Shown: piece after piece, positions 41,400 through 51,085 of the stretch
Position numbering within the stretch: position 1 is the stretch's first letter
How the letters are laid out: each line of letters opens with the position of its first letter
DNA from: Paraperibacillus marinus
GTDB taxonomy: Bacteria > Bacillota > Bacilli > Bacillales > DSM-1321
DNA length: 64,000 nt
Direction of reading: 5' to 3'
Assembly: GCF_046237605.1 (NCBI RefSeq)
Contig: NZ_CP143542.1
Location: 2,542,001 to 2,606,000, forward strand
Position numbers and translations under genes: made by a program
The notes under the pieces: generated by a model
Seen by the model: the letters and a program-made list of their open reading frames with translations, nothing else
Told to the model about the DNA's origin: nothing
The model's database searches: none

Positions 41400-42738
41400 A
41401 GAGCAGATGTCAGGAATTGAAGTGCCAATGGATGAAGTGATGAAAGCAATCGAAACCGGTATGGAGCGCGGCCGGCAGGAAAAAGCAAAGCGAAGATGGA
41501 TATCCGGCAGGAAGGCAAGTGCAGCCGTATCAGCTGCGGCAGCGGTGCTGCTCTTCACCTCAGGCTTCCTTTCCCCGTCGATGGGTTCAGTTCTGGCAAG
41601 CGTTCCGGTCATTGGCGGTATTTATGAAGATTTCCATTCTGAAACTGGCAGGAAGCTTGAGGAAGCAAAGCTTGTTACATCACTGAATGAGAAGGCGGTC
41701 AGCAGCGGCGTCAGTGTGGTGCTGACTAGTGCCTACTATGATGGAAACCGGATTGGCATCACCTTTAAAGCCGAGGGTGACGGGCTGACCTCCGTTGTCA
41801 CCGATTCAGAGCCGGCAGCCGGCTACAGCCATCAGCTGTTTGACGGTTCGGAGCAGAAGCAGTGGTCCGGGAGCATGGAGCCGCTGAAGAAGAAAGGCGG
41901 CAGCTATATCGGGGCACTAGAGCTTGATTATCCAGGCGCAGAACTTCCAAAACATTTCACGCTTCCCCTTACCTTCACAAGCATGGGCGGCCAGAATGGC
42001 ACATGGAAATTCTCGGTGCCCGTCAAACAGCTCTCTGCTGAAAAAATTCCGTCAGCCGGAGCGTCTCAGAAAGCTGGGTATTCCTTTGAGATGAAATCAG
42101 TCATCCGTGCCCATGCGTCTGCGGTTCTAAATTATACAACAACAGTACCTGCCGATGGAGCTGAGGACAGCTTTGATGCCGAAGTGATGGATGATAAAGG
42201 GCGTGTGCTCCCGCTCAGCTCTGTAAGTTCCACACAGCTGGTGCTCGGTGGCAAGATTCCGGATGACGTCAAACATCTGATGATTTACCCCCGATTCAAT
42301 CAGGACGAGTTTCCGGCCATACATCCGCTTCAAAAGACTCCTTTTGAAGTGAAAAGCAGCCGGACTCCATACCGGCTCACGGTGAAAAATTGGGAACGTG
42401 CAGGAGGGAAGCTTGTGGTACAGTATCAGCTTAATGATGTACCTGGCTCCATTAAGAAAGACGTAATACAAAACTTTGCCGATGTTATGAACCTTATAAG
42501 AACGGAAGATGAGGCAAAAGGACTGACCTGGCAGGAATTCTATGATCATCTGAAGCCTGAGTCCCTTATCTACGGTAACCGGGGGCGGGTAATAAATGAG
42601 AAAGAAGTTTTCCTGGAGTCCACTTTTGTGACAAATGGCGAGGAAAAAGATTTCTCTCTCATGGTACCTTTTGGTGTCCTTATGAGAAATGCCGGCGGTG
42701 TGGAGCTGCCCCCTGTTAAGATTGAATTAAAAAATTAG
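41383..42738 (+). CDS. DUF4179 anti-sigma-type membrane protein
   Basis: The 451-residue protein is co-translated with the sigma factor (AAGGAGGTG before the ATG, inside the sigma gene). Its N-terminus (about 1-45) is cytoplasmic and amphipathic (IEVPMDEVMKAIETGMERGRQEK), a membrane helix lies at about 47-68 (ASAAVSAAAAVLLFTSGFL), and a DUF4179 domain (about 75-200) plus a DUF5643-like beta-rich region face outside. Proteins of this design are encoded next to ECF sigma factors and are taken as anti-sigma factors; I infer the same here. Confidence 0.82.
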   Translation: MNKWAEEQMSGIEVPMDEVMKAIETGMERGRQEKAKRRWISGRKASAAVSAAAAVLLFTSGFLSPSMGSVLASVPVIGGIYEDFHSETGRKLEEAKLVTSLNEKAVSSGVSVVLTSAYYDGNRIGITFKAEGDGLTSVVTDSEPAAGYSHQLFDGSEQKQWSGSMEPLKKKGGSYIGALELDYPGAELPKHFTLPLTFTSMGGQNGTWKFSVPVKQLSAEKIPSAGASQKAGYSFEMKSVIRAHASAVLNYTTTVPADGAEDSFDAEVMDDKGRVLPLSSVSSTQLVLGGKIPDDVKHLMIYPRFNQDEFPAIHPLQKTPFEVKSSRTPYRLTVKNWERAGGKLVVQYQLNDVPGSIKKDVIQNFADVMNLIRTEDEAKGLTWQEFYDHLKPESLIYGNRGRVINEKEVFLESTFVTNGEEKDFSLMVPFGVLMRNAGGVELPPVKIELKN

Positions 42739-42744
42739 CAAGAA

Positions 42745-42776
42745 AAACGGCAGCGGTCCTTAGTCCGCAGCCGTTT
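42745..42776. terminator. Bidirectional terminator
   Basis: AAACGGCAGCGG / CCGCAGCCGTTT with one internal mismatch; on the minus strand it is followed by TTCTTGC and contains the stop codon of the helicase gene. Confidence 0.75.
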
Positions 42777-45700
42777 GTCTATGTCTCTCCCCATCTTCCC
42801 CTTTTGGGAGAGGATCGGAAAATGGAGGACTTTCCCCCAGCAGCTCGCGGATATCTTCGTCAGTGAGGGCCATTGTGTTCCTGGCTTCTCCGGCGAGGAT
42901 GGATTCGGTGAGCTGTTTCTTTTTTTCCTGCAGTTCGTTCATTTTTTCTTCAATGGTGCCGCGGGCGATTAGCTTGATCACCTGTACTGTGCTCTTCTGT
43001 CCATACCGGTGGGCCCGGTCTGCCGCCTGCTCTTCGACAGCAGGATTCCACCAGGTATCATACAGCACGACCGTATCAGCACCGGTCAGGTTAAGTCCGG
43101 TGCCGCCGGCTTTTAGGGAAATAAGAAAGAGATTCCGCTCACCTCTATTGAATTTCTCACACAGCTGCACTCTTTCATGTGACGGTGTCTCACCGTCGAG
43201 ATAGAAAAAGGGCATCCCTCTCCGGGCAGCTTCCCTTCCAATCATTCCAAGCATTTTCGTGAACTGTGAAAAAACGAGTACCCTTCTACCGGCAAGCCTG
43301 GCTTCTTCCAGGATTTCCAGGAGCTGATTGAATTTAGCTGAACCGCCCTTATAATGATCGACGAATAAGCCAGGATGGCAGCAAATCTGGCGGAGCCGGG
43401 TGATTCCCGCCAGGATTTTGATCCGGTTTTTTCTGACGGTATCCCGGTCCAGATGCTTCAGGGTATCGTGACGCAGCTTTGCCAGGTATCCTGCATAAAG
43501 GGTCTTCTGCGCAGGAAGCAGCTCCTGTGTCTCCGAGGTCTCAATTTTTTGCGGAAGCTCAGGAAGAACATCCTCCTTCACCCGTCTCAGCATGAAAGGC
43601 CTGGCTCTTCTTGCAATCTGCTTTGGAGTGAGATAGCTGTATTCTCTGAGATCTGCAAACAGCCCGGGAAATACCACATGAAATATGGACCAGAGTTCGG
43701 TTATGGAATTTTCCAGAGGTGTGCCGGTTAGAGCAAAGCGATGGCCGGCCGTAATCTGTTTCACTGCCCTTGCCGTTGCAGTTCCCGGATTTTTAAAAGC
43801 CTGCGCCTCATCAAAAAAGACGGTATGAAAGGAGCGGTTTGCATACCAGGCGATATCCTTCCTCAGGAGCGGATACGATGTGATGATCACATCCATCCGG
43901 CCGGCTTCACCAAGCAGTTTCATCCTTTTTTCAGGGGTTCCATCCATGACTGCTGCCTTCACTCCCGGCATGAACCTCATCATTTCACCAAGCCAGTTAT
44001 AGAGAAGAGAAGAAGGACACACAATCAGTGCCGGACTTCTGTCATTTTTAATCTGATCAAGCACCGATTCAATATAGACAAGAGCCTGTACGGTTTTGCC
44101 AAGTCCCATATCATCGGCAAGAATCCCTCCAAACCCGAACCGGGCCAGGGTTTTCAGCCAGACAAAGCCTTCCTTCTGGTACCCGCGGAGGACCCGGCTG
44201 AACCGGGGCGGAATCAGGACAGATCCGGGATCCGGCGTCTTCAGGCTTTGGAGCAGTTCCTTGAATGAATTCTCATACTTTAAAACGGCGGTTTCATCCA
44301 TCCTGCTGAGCACATTCAGTCCTTCAATCAGCGGGATCCTTCCAGAGCTTCCCTGGATTGCTTTAGGTGATATGCCGGCAAGAAACCGGCCCATCTCCTG
44401 CATTTCCTTTGTCTCAAGTGATAGAATCGAGCCCTTCAGGCGGTAATATTTTCGTTTTTCTTCAATGGCTGCAAGGATTCCCCTGATCTCATCCTCCCCT
44501 ACACCATCAAGCTTAAAGGAAAACTCCAGCCAATTGGTTCGTTCCCGTTTAATGCTGATCCGCACCTGCGGCGGTGTACCAGGCTTAAAAAGCCGGTTCT
44601 TGACTGCCGTTGTGGCGTATACCTGGAGAAGATCCTGGAGCTTTGGGAGTATATGATGCAGGAATTGGTATTCCAGTGCTTCATTGTGCAGGTAATAGCC
44701 TTCATCTGTCTGGGAAAAAGAGCTTTCCTTCATGAGCTGCATGATTTCGTGCTCCTTTTCCTTATCGCGGATATACATATTCCCGGCAAACAGCCCATCA
44801 TCCCCCTGCGGATTGATAACAGCATGCTCATAATGAAATTCAAGTCCCGCAAGCAGCCGGTTTTTCACCCGGTCCAAGTATAGCTTTGCCTTAAGGGGCG
44901 TCCTGGTAAGGATGGCAGATATATTCCCTGAAATCTTCACCTCTCCCAGGGCCTGCAGACCGCCTGCCACCTTTTCTAAAAACAGGTCCGCACTGGCCGC
45001 GGGAATCCTCATCCGGCTGTAGCCTGCGCCTCCAAGCATTTTTTTCAGGTTGAACAAGCGATGGCAATCTGCGCTGTCGAGGCTGTACACTCCCCCTTCA
45101 AAAATCACCAGCTGATGATCAGTGATGACAGCAGCCTTTTCCAGCCCCATTGCACTGAATGTCAGTCCCTGTTTCTCTTCCTGAAATTCAAATAGCAGGG
45201 GCAGCCTGCCATCTCTAAAGGTGATGCTGTCATATAGCATGCCGCCCTGCTTCAGCTTTACATGAGGAGCTGATTTCAGCAGCTCAAGGATTTTTTGCAG
45301 AGAGGAAGGCGGGACGATCAGAGTGCCTTCCTCCCCTGACTTCCCGTGATCAAGTAAAGCAGCCTCATCCTGGGCGATTTGGGCAAGGAGAGTTATAACA
45401 GAGTCTGATGCTTCATCAAAGCAATGCCTTTCAGGGTCATAAATTTGCGAATCGAACAGCACACAGCGCTGTCCCATTTTTACGCTGAGCAGAAAGGGAA
45501 GAAGGGCGGAAATCTGCCTGTCTCCTGCCTTTATGGATATGGCGAACTCATGGCTGCCGCCCGTATGGTCCGTCAGTGTGCAGATGAACTCTACATTAAG
45601 CTCCCTCCGGTTTTCGAAACGGCTGCGCCTGCCGCCCGCTGCAGGAACTCCGGAGTTGAAAAGCGATAACACATCCTCCGCCAGACTCCACGGGTCCTCC

Positions 45701-46011
45701 CCGCTTTTATTTATCAGGCGCGGACTTGTACCGGTTTGTCTAAAATCCCTGCAGGCCAGGAGAACGGCCGCGACATGCTGGCAGTCCTTCTGGAACGACG
45801 CAAGCGACGGACAACTGCAGGCCGTCACCATACTACCCTCCCTATCCTGCCTGATCGTCACATGAAACACTTCCGTACCATACACCTCTGCTTCGATATA
45901 AGACTCCCCATATGCTAAAAAAGCAACTTTATCCGCCCGGTAAAACGCCGCCCCCCTCTTGTAGGAAACACCTCCGCACCTGTCCATAATCATCCCATCC
46001 GTCAGCTTCAT
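42760..46011 (-). CDS. SWIM-domain SNF2-family helicase
   Basis: This 1083-residue Swi2/Snf2 ATPase starts at the ATG at 46011 (AGAGGT upstream). The N-terminal SWIM zinc finger is ACSCPSLASFQKDCQH (about 80-100). A long SNF2-associated region runs to about 600. The motor follows: GGILADDMGLGKTVQA (Walker A, about 630), VFFDEAQAFKNP (motif II), RFALTGTPLENS (motif III), VLVFSQFTKMLG, SLKAGGTGLNLTGAD and DRAHRYGQ (motifs IV-VI). Such proteins translocate on double-stranded DNA and act in transcription recycling or repair; the bacterial role is little known. It is monocistronic. Confidence 0.92.
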   Translation of the reverse strand: MKLTDGMIMDRCGGVSYKRGAAFYRADKVAFLAYGESYIEAEVYGTEVFHVTIRQDREGSMVTACSCPSLASFQKDCQHVAAVLLACRDFRQTGTSPRLINKSGEDPWSLAEDVLSLFNSGVPAAGGRRSRFENRRELNVEFICTLTDHTGGSHEFAISIKAGDRQISALLPFLLSVKMGQRCVLFDSQIYDPERHCFDEASDSVITLLAQIAQDEAALLDHGKSGEEGTLIVPPSSLQKILELLKSAPHVKLKQGGMLYDSITFRDGRLPLLFEFQEEKQGLTFSAMGLEKAAVITDHQLVIFEGGVYSLDSADCHRLFNLKKMLGGAGYSRMRIPAASADLFLEKVAGGLQALGEVKISGNISAILTRTPLKAKLYLDRVKNRLLAGLEFHYEHAVINPQGDDGLFAGNMYIRDKEKEHEIMQLMKESSFSQTDEGYYLHNEALEYQFLHHILPKLQDLLQVYATTAVKNRLFKPGTPPQVRISIKRERTNWLEFSFKLDGVGEDEIRGILAAIEEKRKYYRLKGSILSLETKEMQEMGRFLAGISPKAIQGSSGRIPLIEGLNVLSRMDETAVLKYENSFKELLQSLKTPDPGSVLIPPRFSRVLRGYQKEGFVWLKTLARFGFGGILADDMGLGKTVQALVYIESVLDQIKNDRSPALIVCPSSLLYNWLGEMMRFMPGVKAAVMDGTPEKRMKLLGEAGRMDVIITSYPLLRKDIAWYANRSFHTVFFDEAQAFKNPGTATARAVKQITAGHRFALTGTPLENSITELWSIFHVVFPGLFADLREYSYLTPKQIARRARPFMLRRVKEDVLPELPQKIETSETQELLPAQKTLYAGYLAKLRHDTLKHLDRDTVRKNRIKILAGITRLRQICCHPGLFVDHYKGGSAKFNQLLEILEEARLAGRRVLVFSQFTKMLGMIGREAARRGMPFFYLDGETPSHERVQLCEKFNRGERNLFLISLKAGGTGLNLTGADTVVLYDTWWNPAVEEQAADRAHRYGQKSTVQVIKLIARGTIEEKMNELQEKKKQLTESILAGEARNTMALTDEDIRELLGESPPFSDPLPKGEDGERHRQTAAD

Positions 46012-46176
46012 ATCCAAACCTCTGCACCTTCCTTACAACTTCCGTCCATTTTCAATATTTCCATCATACCACAGAGCCAACGCAAGGTCAGGATTTCCCA
46101 ATCTTTTACGGTTGGGACAGCACAGAGGTAACCTTTTCCTGAAAACAACGTCTATCTCCATAAAGGGTGTGTGCAA

Positions 46177-46446
46177 ATGATTAACCGATGGACTTTATAC
46201 CTGGTACTGCCTGCACTGCTTCTTGGCGGCTGCAGCAGAATTGAAACCAAGCTCTCTGAAAAGGATGCCAGGGCTTTGGTTATTGAAGAACATACTGGAG
46301 ATATAGGAAAAGTGGAAATCGTTTCTGTAAAGACCAAATTCAATGAATATATCATTAAGTGGAAAAACACGGAGAACTGTGAGGAAGGAACGGATTATGT
46401 GAAGCCGGATGGTGAAGTCAAGAACGGCGCAGCTTCTATTTGCTAA
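46177..46446 (+). CDS. Small lipoprotein
   Basis: The 89-residue product begins with a short signal peptide and lipobox (LPALLLGGCSRIETK; Cys about 17). The mature part (about 70 residues) is charged, with a Cys in the middle (TENCEEGTDYV) and one at the end (GAASIC). No family recognised. The ATG at 46177 is preferred over an upstream GTG for spacing to AAAGGG. A GC-rich hairpin (AGAGCTGC / GCAGCTCT, about 46450-46470) follows. Confidence 0.6.
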   Translation: MINRWTLYLVLPALLLGGCSRIETKLSEKDARALVIEEHTGDIGKVEIVSVKTKFNEYIIKWKNTENCEEGTDYVKPDGEVKNGAASIC

Positions 46447-46814
46447 TTGAAAGAGCTGCAATAAGCAGCTCTCAGATTATAGACAAACCCATTTTTCGAA
46501 TTTCAGTTGGAGAAAAAGGGGTTTGTTCCTTATTTAGTTATATATTTGGTAGCTTTTGGACTTCAGTCAATAAAATAGACAATATCCGGATATCATAGGC
46601 GTGTTTTTTTCTTCCGCATCTTAGCTTGGATGCCTCTGTTTGAAGGATTCTTTTGTACTTCGATAACTCCTTTACACAGAGGAAATAAATGCAGGATTGG
46701 GATTGACTTTTGCGCCAATTCATACACCTTTTCGTATTCTATGGGACTCAATACCACAAGAATGCTGCCTTTTCAGATAGAGAACTCGATTGCTGCTGCC
46801 TCGTTCTCTATTAC
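46447..46814. other. Intergenic region with possible gene debris
   Basis: A second hairpin (CAAACCC / GGGTTTG, about 46489-46528) follows the lipoprotein gene. On the minus strand 46593-46800 a frame interrupted by one TGA reads GSILVVLSPIEYEKVYELAQ, which looks coding, but no family was recognised and no intact gene exists. Confidence 0.35.
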
Positions 46815-49289
46815 CTATTGCAGAAACGCGTTATAATAACGTGTCATAGCTACTGCAAAATCTCCTCTTGTAATTTTGCCAGCAGGAGTAAAACTGGCTG
46901 AGACTACAGGCTTTAGATCATATGGACCCTGTTTTATAGAGAATGAAGCGTTAAGTATGTTTAGGTCTAGAGCAAGCTGGACATATCCTTTCAACTCTGC
47001 AGGAATATTGGCCTGGTCTTCAATATTTATTCTTTCATCTTTATATTGAACGGTTATCTGGCCGGTAAAGCTCTCGGCATCCTTCTGTAAGCCCAGGCTT
47101 TGTACTAATGAATAGGCGAGTTCAGCTCTTGTGACTCCGTCCTTAGGTGCAAATTTGCCGATGCCCTTTGATAATATTACTCCTTTTTGTACTTGCTGCT
47201 GGTCCCTGAACGCTGCACCTTTTGCTGCTGCAGCCTCTGTATATGGCAAGTCCGCAGCTTCTACATCAGAGAAAGAATTCTTTCCGGCTGCTGGCAGTGA
47301 CTGACGGATTTCCGCTCCCATTACCAGATACCTTGCCAGTTCGGAACGTGTTAACAGGGAAGACGGTTTAAATGCTCCGCCGGTATAGCCGTCAAATAAG
47401 CGTTCACTCACACCCATTTTGATCGCTTCTGATGCAGGATGGCCGGCTATATCATTTAAACCGGTGAAGCCGCTGACCTTCGTAAAGGCTAATGAACCCT
47501 TCACTGTTTCGGGAAGTCCACTTCCAATTGGGTTTGCTTGATCTCCCCTGATTCCCCTGATCTCAGCTTTCCATTGACCGGAAACCGGGGATGAAACGGA
47601 AACAGTGCGGTCTGTATATAGCGGGAATAATAGACTTACCCCTGAACTGTATTCTTTTCCATCTGGTGCAATAAGGACGAGGTTAATGGGGTTGCCGGTC
47701 TCCTCAAGCAGTCCCTTCCCATCCACTTTTGCTACAAGGCTTGATAACCCTGCTTCAACTGTGAATGTATATTGATTGGTGGATAGGGATGTGACGGGAT
47801 TAAAATCCACCGAAAATTCTTTGCGTTCAGTTGATGATTGGACGTTACTGTTAAAGGTTTGGGATGCATTGACCGTTTTTCCGTACTCTTTTCCGTTATA
47901 GATTCGATCCACAGCCGCATAGGCATTTACATATCCTGATCCAACTTCCCAGGTTTCATAACCCGGCATGTTAGTCGCAGTTTGCTGCAGGATATTCTTA
48001 ATTTCTGAAGGTGAAAGCAACGGATTTGCTTCAAGCATAAGAGCTACTATACCAGCTACATGAGGGGTTGCCATCGAAGTTCCGCTCATCGTTGTATAAT
48101 AAGGAAGATAAGCAGGCGGAATCGTCTGTGCATCCTGTTCGGCAGCTAAGCTGGATACAGGTCCAATCACTCTGGTTGACACAATATCTACCCCAGGAGC
48201 AGTTATCGTCGGTTCATCCTTCCATGTCCACTCCCGGCCATCCGCAGAGAAAGTCCCTCCAACTCCTTTTGTTCCCCGTGAAGAAAATTCTGCCAATTTC
48301 CCATTTTTCTCACCAGCTGCAACGGAGATTACCCATGGCGCTTTTGCATAAGGGTTATGTGTGTTTTCTCCTGGCCCTTCGTTACCTGCAGCAAATAATA
48401 CAGTGATCCCTCGATCAAATGCTTTTTTGCTTGCTATGTTAATCGGATCATTCGGGTCAAAATCACCGCTGGATCCCCAAGAATTGGTGATCACTCGAAT
48501 ATCATATTGAGTCTGGTGTGTGAGTGCATAATCGAAACCGCCGATGCCATCCAGTACAAACAAAGCGGCTCCTGAACCGTATCCAATTAAGTCCGCCCCT
48601 GGTGCTGCACCTTCGTATTTACCGGAAGACATTGCTCCAGTGCCTCCAACAGTTCCAGCAACATGAGTCCCGTGGCCGGAATTTGTATCCGTGTTCGGAA
48701 CGTTCTCCTGGTAAGTTATCGGAAGAAGTGTTGGCTCAAGTGCATTAAGATTGGTGGAACCCAGTACGTTTTGGACCAGGTTTTTACCAAGCTCAATGTC
48801 CTTGTGAGTCCCGTCGACTCCGCTGTCATTGATAACTATCCCGATGCCCTTGCCTGTTAGCGGAAGGCCATTGTTGGCTTTTTGAAAACCCTGATCGGTT
48901 CTTACCTTATCCACTCCGGTTACGTTAGTGGCTTCTTCGTTAAAATAGCTCAGCTTTTTATTAAGGTAGACAGATTGAACTTCTCCGGATTCTGCCAGTT
49001 CTTTAATTTGAGACCCGTTTGCAATCACACCCGCAATCGGAAGTGATTTCATAGTAACCCCTGTTTTTATCCCGAGGGTTTTTAGGAGACCAAGCTGAGA
49101 TGCTGATGGAGGGCCGTCCCCTTTGAAAGAAACGATAACCTGTAGAGAGCTTGCTGTTTCAAGAGCTCTTTCTATTAGCGGATCTACAATTCCTTTTGTT
49201 CCTTCAGCAGCGAATGCATCCTGCTGCCTCGATCCAAATTGCGGTAAAAATATCAACAGGGCTAAAAACACATAAATCCAACGTTTCAT
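46815..49289 (-). CDS. Subtilisin-like S8 protease with S-layer anchoring domains
   Basis: The 824-residue secreted protease has a signal peptide to about residue 28 (QQDAFA-AEG), a propeptide-like I9 region (about 35-118) and an S8 catalytic domain with Asp155 (VINDSGVDGTH), His206 (SGHGTHVAG), Asn303 (AAGNEGPG) and Ser405 (SGTSMATPHVAG). After a beta-rich region (about 480-610) come SLH-type domains (from about 618: ASEAIKMGVSERLFDGYTGGAFKPSS; then RDQQQVQKGVILSKGIGKFAPKDGVTRAELAY; then a third), which bind pyruvylated wall polymer. The enzyme should stay on the cell surface. A paralogue without SLH lies immediately upstream. ATG with GGAGGAG. Confidence 0.93.
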   Translation of the reverse strand: MKRWIYVFLALLIFLPQFGSRQQDAFAAEGTKGIVDPLIERALETASSLQVIVSFKGDGPPSASQLGLLKTLGIKTGVTMKSLPIAGVIANGSQIKELAESGEVQSVYLNKKLSYFNEEATNVTGVDKVRTDQGFQKANNGLPLTGKGIGIVINDSGVDGTHKDIELGKNLVQNVLGSTNLNALEPTLLPITYQENVPNTDTNSGHGTHVAGTVGGTGAMSSGKYEGAAPGADLIGYGSGAALFVLDGIGGFDYALTHQTQYDIRVITNSWGSSGDFDPNDPINIASKKAFDRGITVLFAAGNEGPGENTHNPYAKAPWVISVAAGEKNGKLAEFSSRGTKGVGGTFSADGREWTWKDEPTITAPGVDIVSTRVIGPVSSLAAEQDAQTIPPAYLPYYTTMSGTSMATPHVAGIVALMLEANPLLSPSEIKNILQQTATNMPGYETWEVGSGYVNAYAAVDRIYNGKEYGKTVNASQTFNSNVQSSTERKEFSVDFNPVTSLSTNQYTFTVEAGLSSLVAKVDGKGLLEETGNPINLVLIAPDGKEYSSGVSLLFPLYTDRTVSVSSPVSGQWKAEIRGIRGDQANPIGSGLPETVKGSLAFTKVSGFTGLNDIAGHPASEAIKMGVSERLFDGYTGGAFKPSSLLTRSELARYLVMGAEIRQSLPAAGKNSFSDVEAADLPYTEAAAAKGAAFRDQQQVQKGVILSKGIGKFAPKDGVTRAELAYSLVQSLGLQKDAESFTGQITVQYKDERINIEDQANIPAELKGYVQLALDLNILNASFSIKQGPYDLKPVVSASFTPAGKITRGDFAVAMTRYYNAFLQ

Positions 49290-49449
49290 CTATTCTCCTC
49301 CGTTTTCAAAATATTTAAAACCTTAGTCTAATTATCCTTAAAAATTGGAAATCCATCTATTGCGCAAAGGTTCTATTTTGAACCTCCTGATGGAGTATTC
49401 TCATATACTACAAAGGATATAGTGTATATAGTACCTATTCACCTGCAAG

Positions 49450-49479
49450 CAGGGCTGGCTCGAGTGTGAGCCAGCCCTG
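49450..49479. terminator. Strong hairpin between the two protease genes
   Basis: A 12-bp perfect GC-rich stem (CAGGGCTGGCTC / GAGCCAGCCCTG) with a six-base loop, 15 bases after the upstream protease stop. The T-tract is poor, so termination may be partial, or the hairpin may protect the mRNA end. Confidence 0.55.
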
Positions 49480-49493
49480 ATCATATCAATAGA

Positions 49494-50918
49494 TTATTGT
49501 CCTATATGAAAAACTCTTTCAACTGCCCCAAAGGCGTTAACATAACCGCTTCCTGTTTCCCAGTGTTCATAGCCTGCCATCGGGGTGGCCGTGGATTGAA
49601 GAATGCTTTTAACCTCGGAAGGAGAAAGGGCCGGGTCTGCATCAAGCATTAAAGCAATAATGCCTGCAACATGAGGTGCAGCCATAGATGTGCCGCTCAT
49701 GGTGGTGTAATAAGGAATATAGGCAGGCGGGATAAACTGCACATCATCCGCTGCACCTAAAAGCGGGATTGGTGCCAATACTCTTGTTGAAATAATATTA
49801 ACTCCAGGTGATGTAACTGTAGGACTGTCTTCCCACATCCATGTTTGTCCGTCAACAGTTACCGTTCCTCCGAAACCTTTTTTACCTCTGGAAGAAAAAT
49901 CTGCGAGATTCCTAGACTTGTCGCCTGCCGCCACTGTGACTACCCACGGGGCTTTTTTGTAATTACCGGAGATCGTAGATTCACCTGGTCCGGAATTGCC
50001 CGCTGAGAAAACGGTTGTAATTCCTCTGTCATACAGCTTTTTAGTAGCAACATTGATTGGATTATACGGATCAAACGCTGTTCCCGAGTCGCTGGTGTCG
50101 CCCCAGGAATTCGTAACTACACGAATATTGTAAGCTTGCTGATGGGTAAGTGCGTAATCAAATCCGCCGATAGTATCAAGCATTGCAAGTCCAGCACCTG
50201 AGCCATAGCCAATCAGGTTAGATCCGGGTGCCGCGCCTTCATATTTTCCTCCTGACATCGCCCCTGTTCCACCGACAATTCCAGCAACGTGGGTCCCGTG
50301 GCCGGAGTTACCATCGGTATTCACTACATTCTCAATATACGAAACAGGTAATAATGCATCTATGGCGTGAAGATTCGTTGCACCCAATACATTCTGGACA
50401 AGATGCTGTCCAAATTGTAAATCCTTATGAGTTCCATCCACTCCGCTGTCGTTAATAAGCACCCCAATGCCTTTTCCGGTAACCGGAAGGCCCCCGTTTA
50501 AGGATCTTATGGTTTCATTGGTCCTGACTTGATCCACGCCGGTCAATTCGGTACTATCTTCATTTTCATACTGAAGTGTTTTATTTAGATAAATAGATAA
50601 AACATTTTTCCCGGCGGCGAGTTTGTTTATTTGTTCTTTCGTAGCTATAGCCCCGGCAATCGGCAGCTTGTTAAACATAATTCCTTTAGTGATTCCCGCA
50701 TCTTTAAGGAGCTGCAATGATTCGGGTGAGACTCTGTCTTCGTTTTTAAAAGTAATAATTACCTCAACCGGTTTCACCGAGTCCACTAATGTTTCACTCA
50801 GATTAGGATCAATAAACGCGCCGCCATCCTCCTCGGCTGTTGCAGCAGCGGGCAATAAAGGAAAAAACATTACTGAGATTAATAGGAATGCGGATACTAT
50901 CCAAGCTTTTATTCTCAT
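49494..50918 (-). CDS. Subtilisin-like S8 protease, secreted
   Basis: I start at the ATG behind AGGAGCTG (50918), giving 474 residues: signal peptide (MRIKAWIVSAFLLISVMFF...AATA), propeptide, and an S8 domain with VLINDSGVDGTHKD, SGHGTHVAGIVGG, SAGNSGPGES and SGTSMAAPHVAG. It ends soon after the catalytic domain and has no SLH repeats, so it is probably released. It is very similar to the SLH protease downstream, block by block (KGIGVLINDSGVDGTHKD against KGIGIVINDSGVDGTHKD), indicating tandem duplication. A NarL-type two-component system lies upstream. Confidence 0.92.
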   Translation of the reverse strand: MRIKAWIVSAFLLISVMFFPLLPAAATAEEDGGAFIDPNLSETLVDSVKPVEVIITFKNEDRVSPESLQLLKDAGITKGIMFNKLPIAGAIATKEQINKLAAGKNVLSIYLNKTLQYENEDSTELTGVDQVRTNETIRSLNGGLPVTGKGIGVLINDSGVDGTHKDLQFGQHLVQNVLGATNLHAIDALLPVSYIENVVNTDGNSGHGTHVAGIVGGTGAMSGGKYEGAAPGSNLIGYGSGAGLAMLDTIGGFDYALTHQQAYNIRVVTNSWGDTSDSGTAFDPYNPINVATKKLYDRGITTVFSAGNSGPGESTISGNYKKAPWVVTVAAGDKSRNLADFSSRGKKGFGGTVTVDGQTWMWEDSPTVTSPGVNIISTRVLAPIPLLGAADDVQFIPPAYIPYYTTMSGTSMAAPHVAGIIALMLDADPALSPSEVKSILQSTATPMAGYEHWETGSGYVNAFGAVERVFHIGQ

Positions 50919-51059
50919 TTTTTCAGCTCCTATGCATTTTACATGTATTTTCTCATGATTGAGCAAAAACAACTATTCTGCATAAGGTGTAATAATAGAT
51001 ATACCGTAGTATTAACCAGCTTACTACTAAAGTAGTATTTAAAACGTTCCCCAGGCATA

Positions 51060-51085
51060 AAAACAGGGTTCCATATCAGGAACCC
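51060..51085 (-). terminator. Terminator of the two-component operon
   Basis: GGGTTCC / GGAACCC stem containing the response-regulator stop codon in its loop, followed on the minus strand by TGTTTTTA. Confidence 0.7.
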
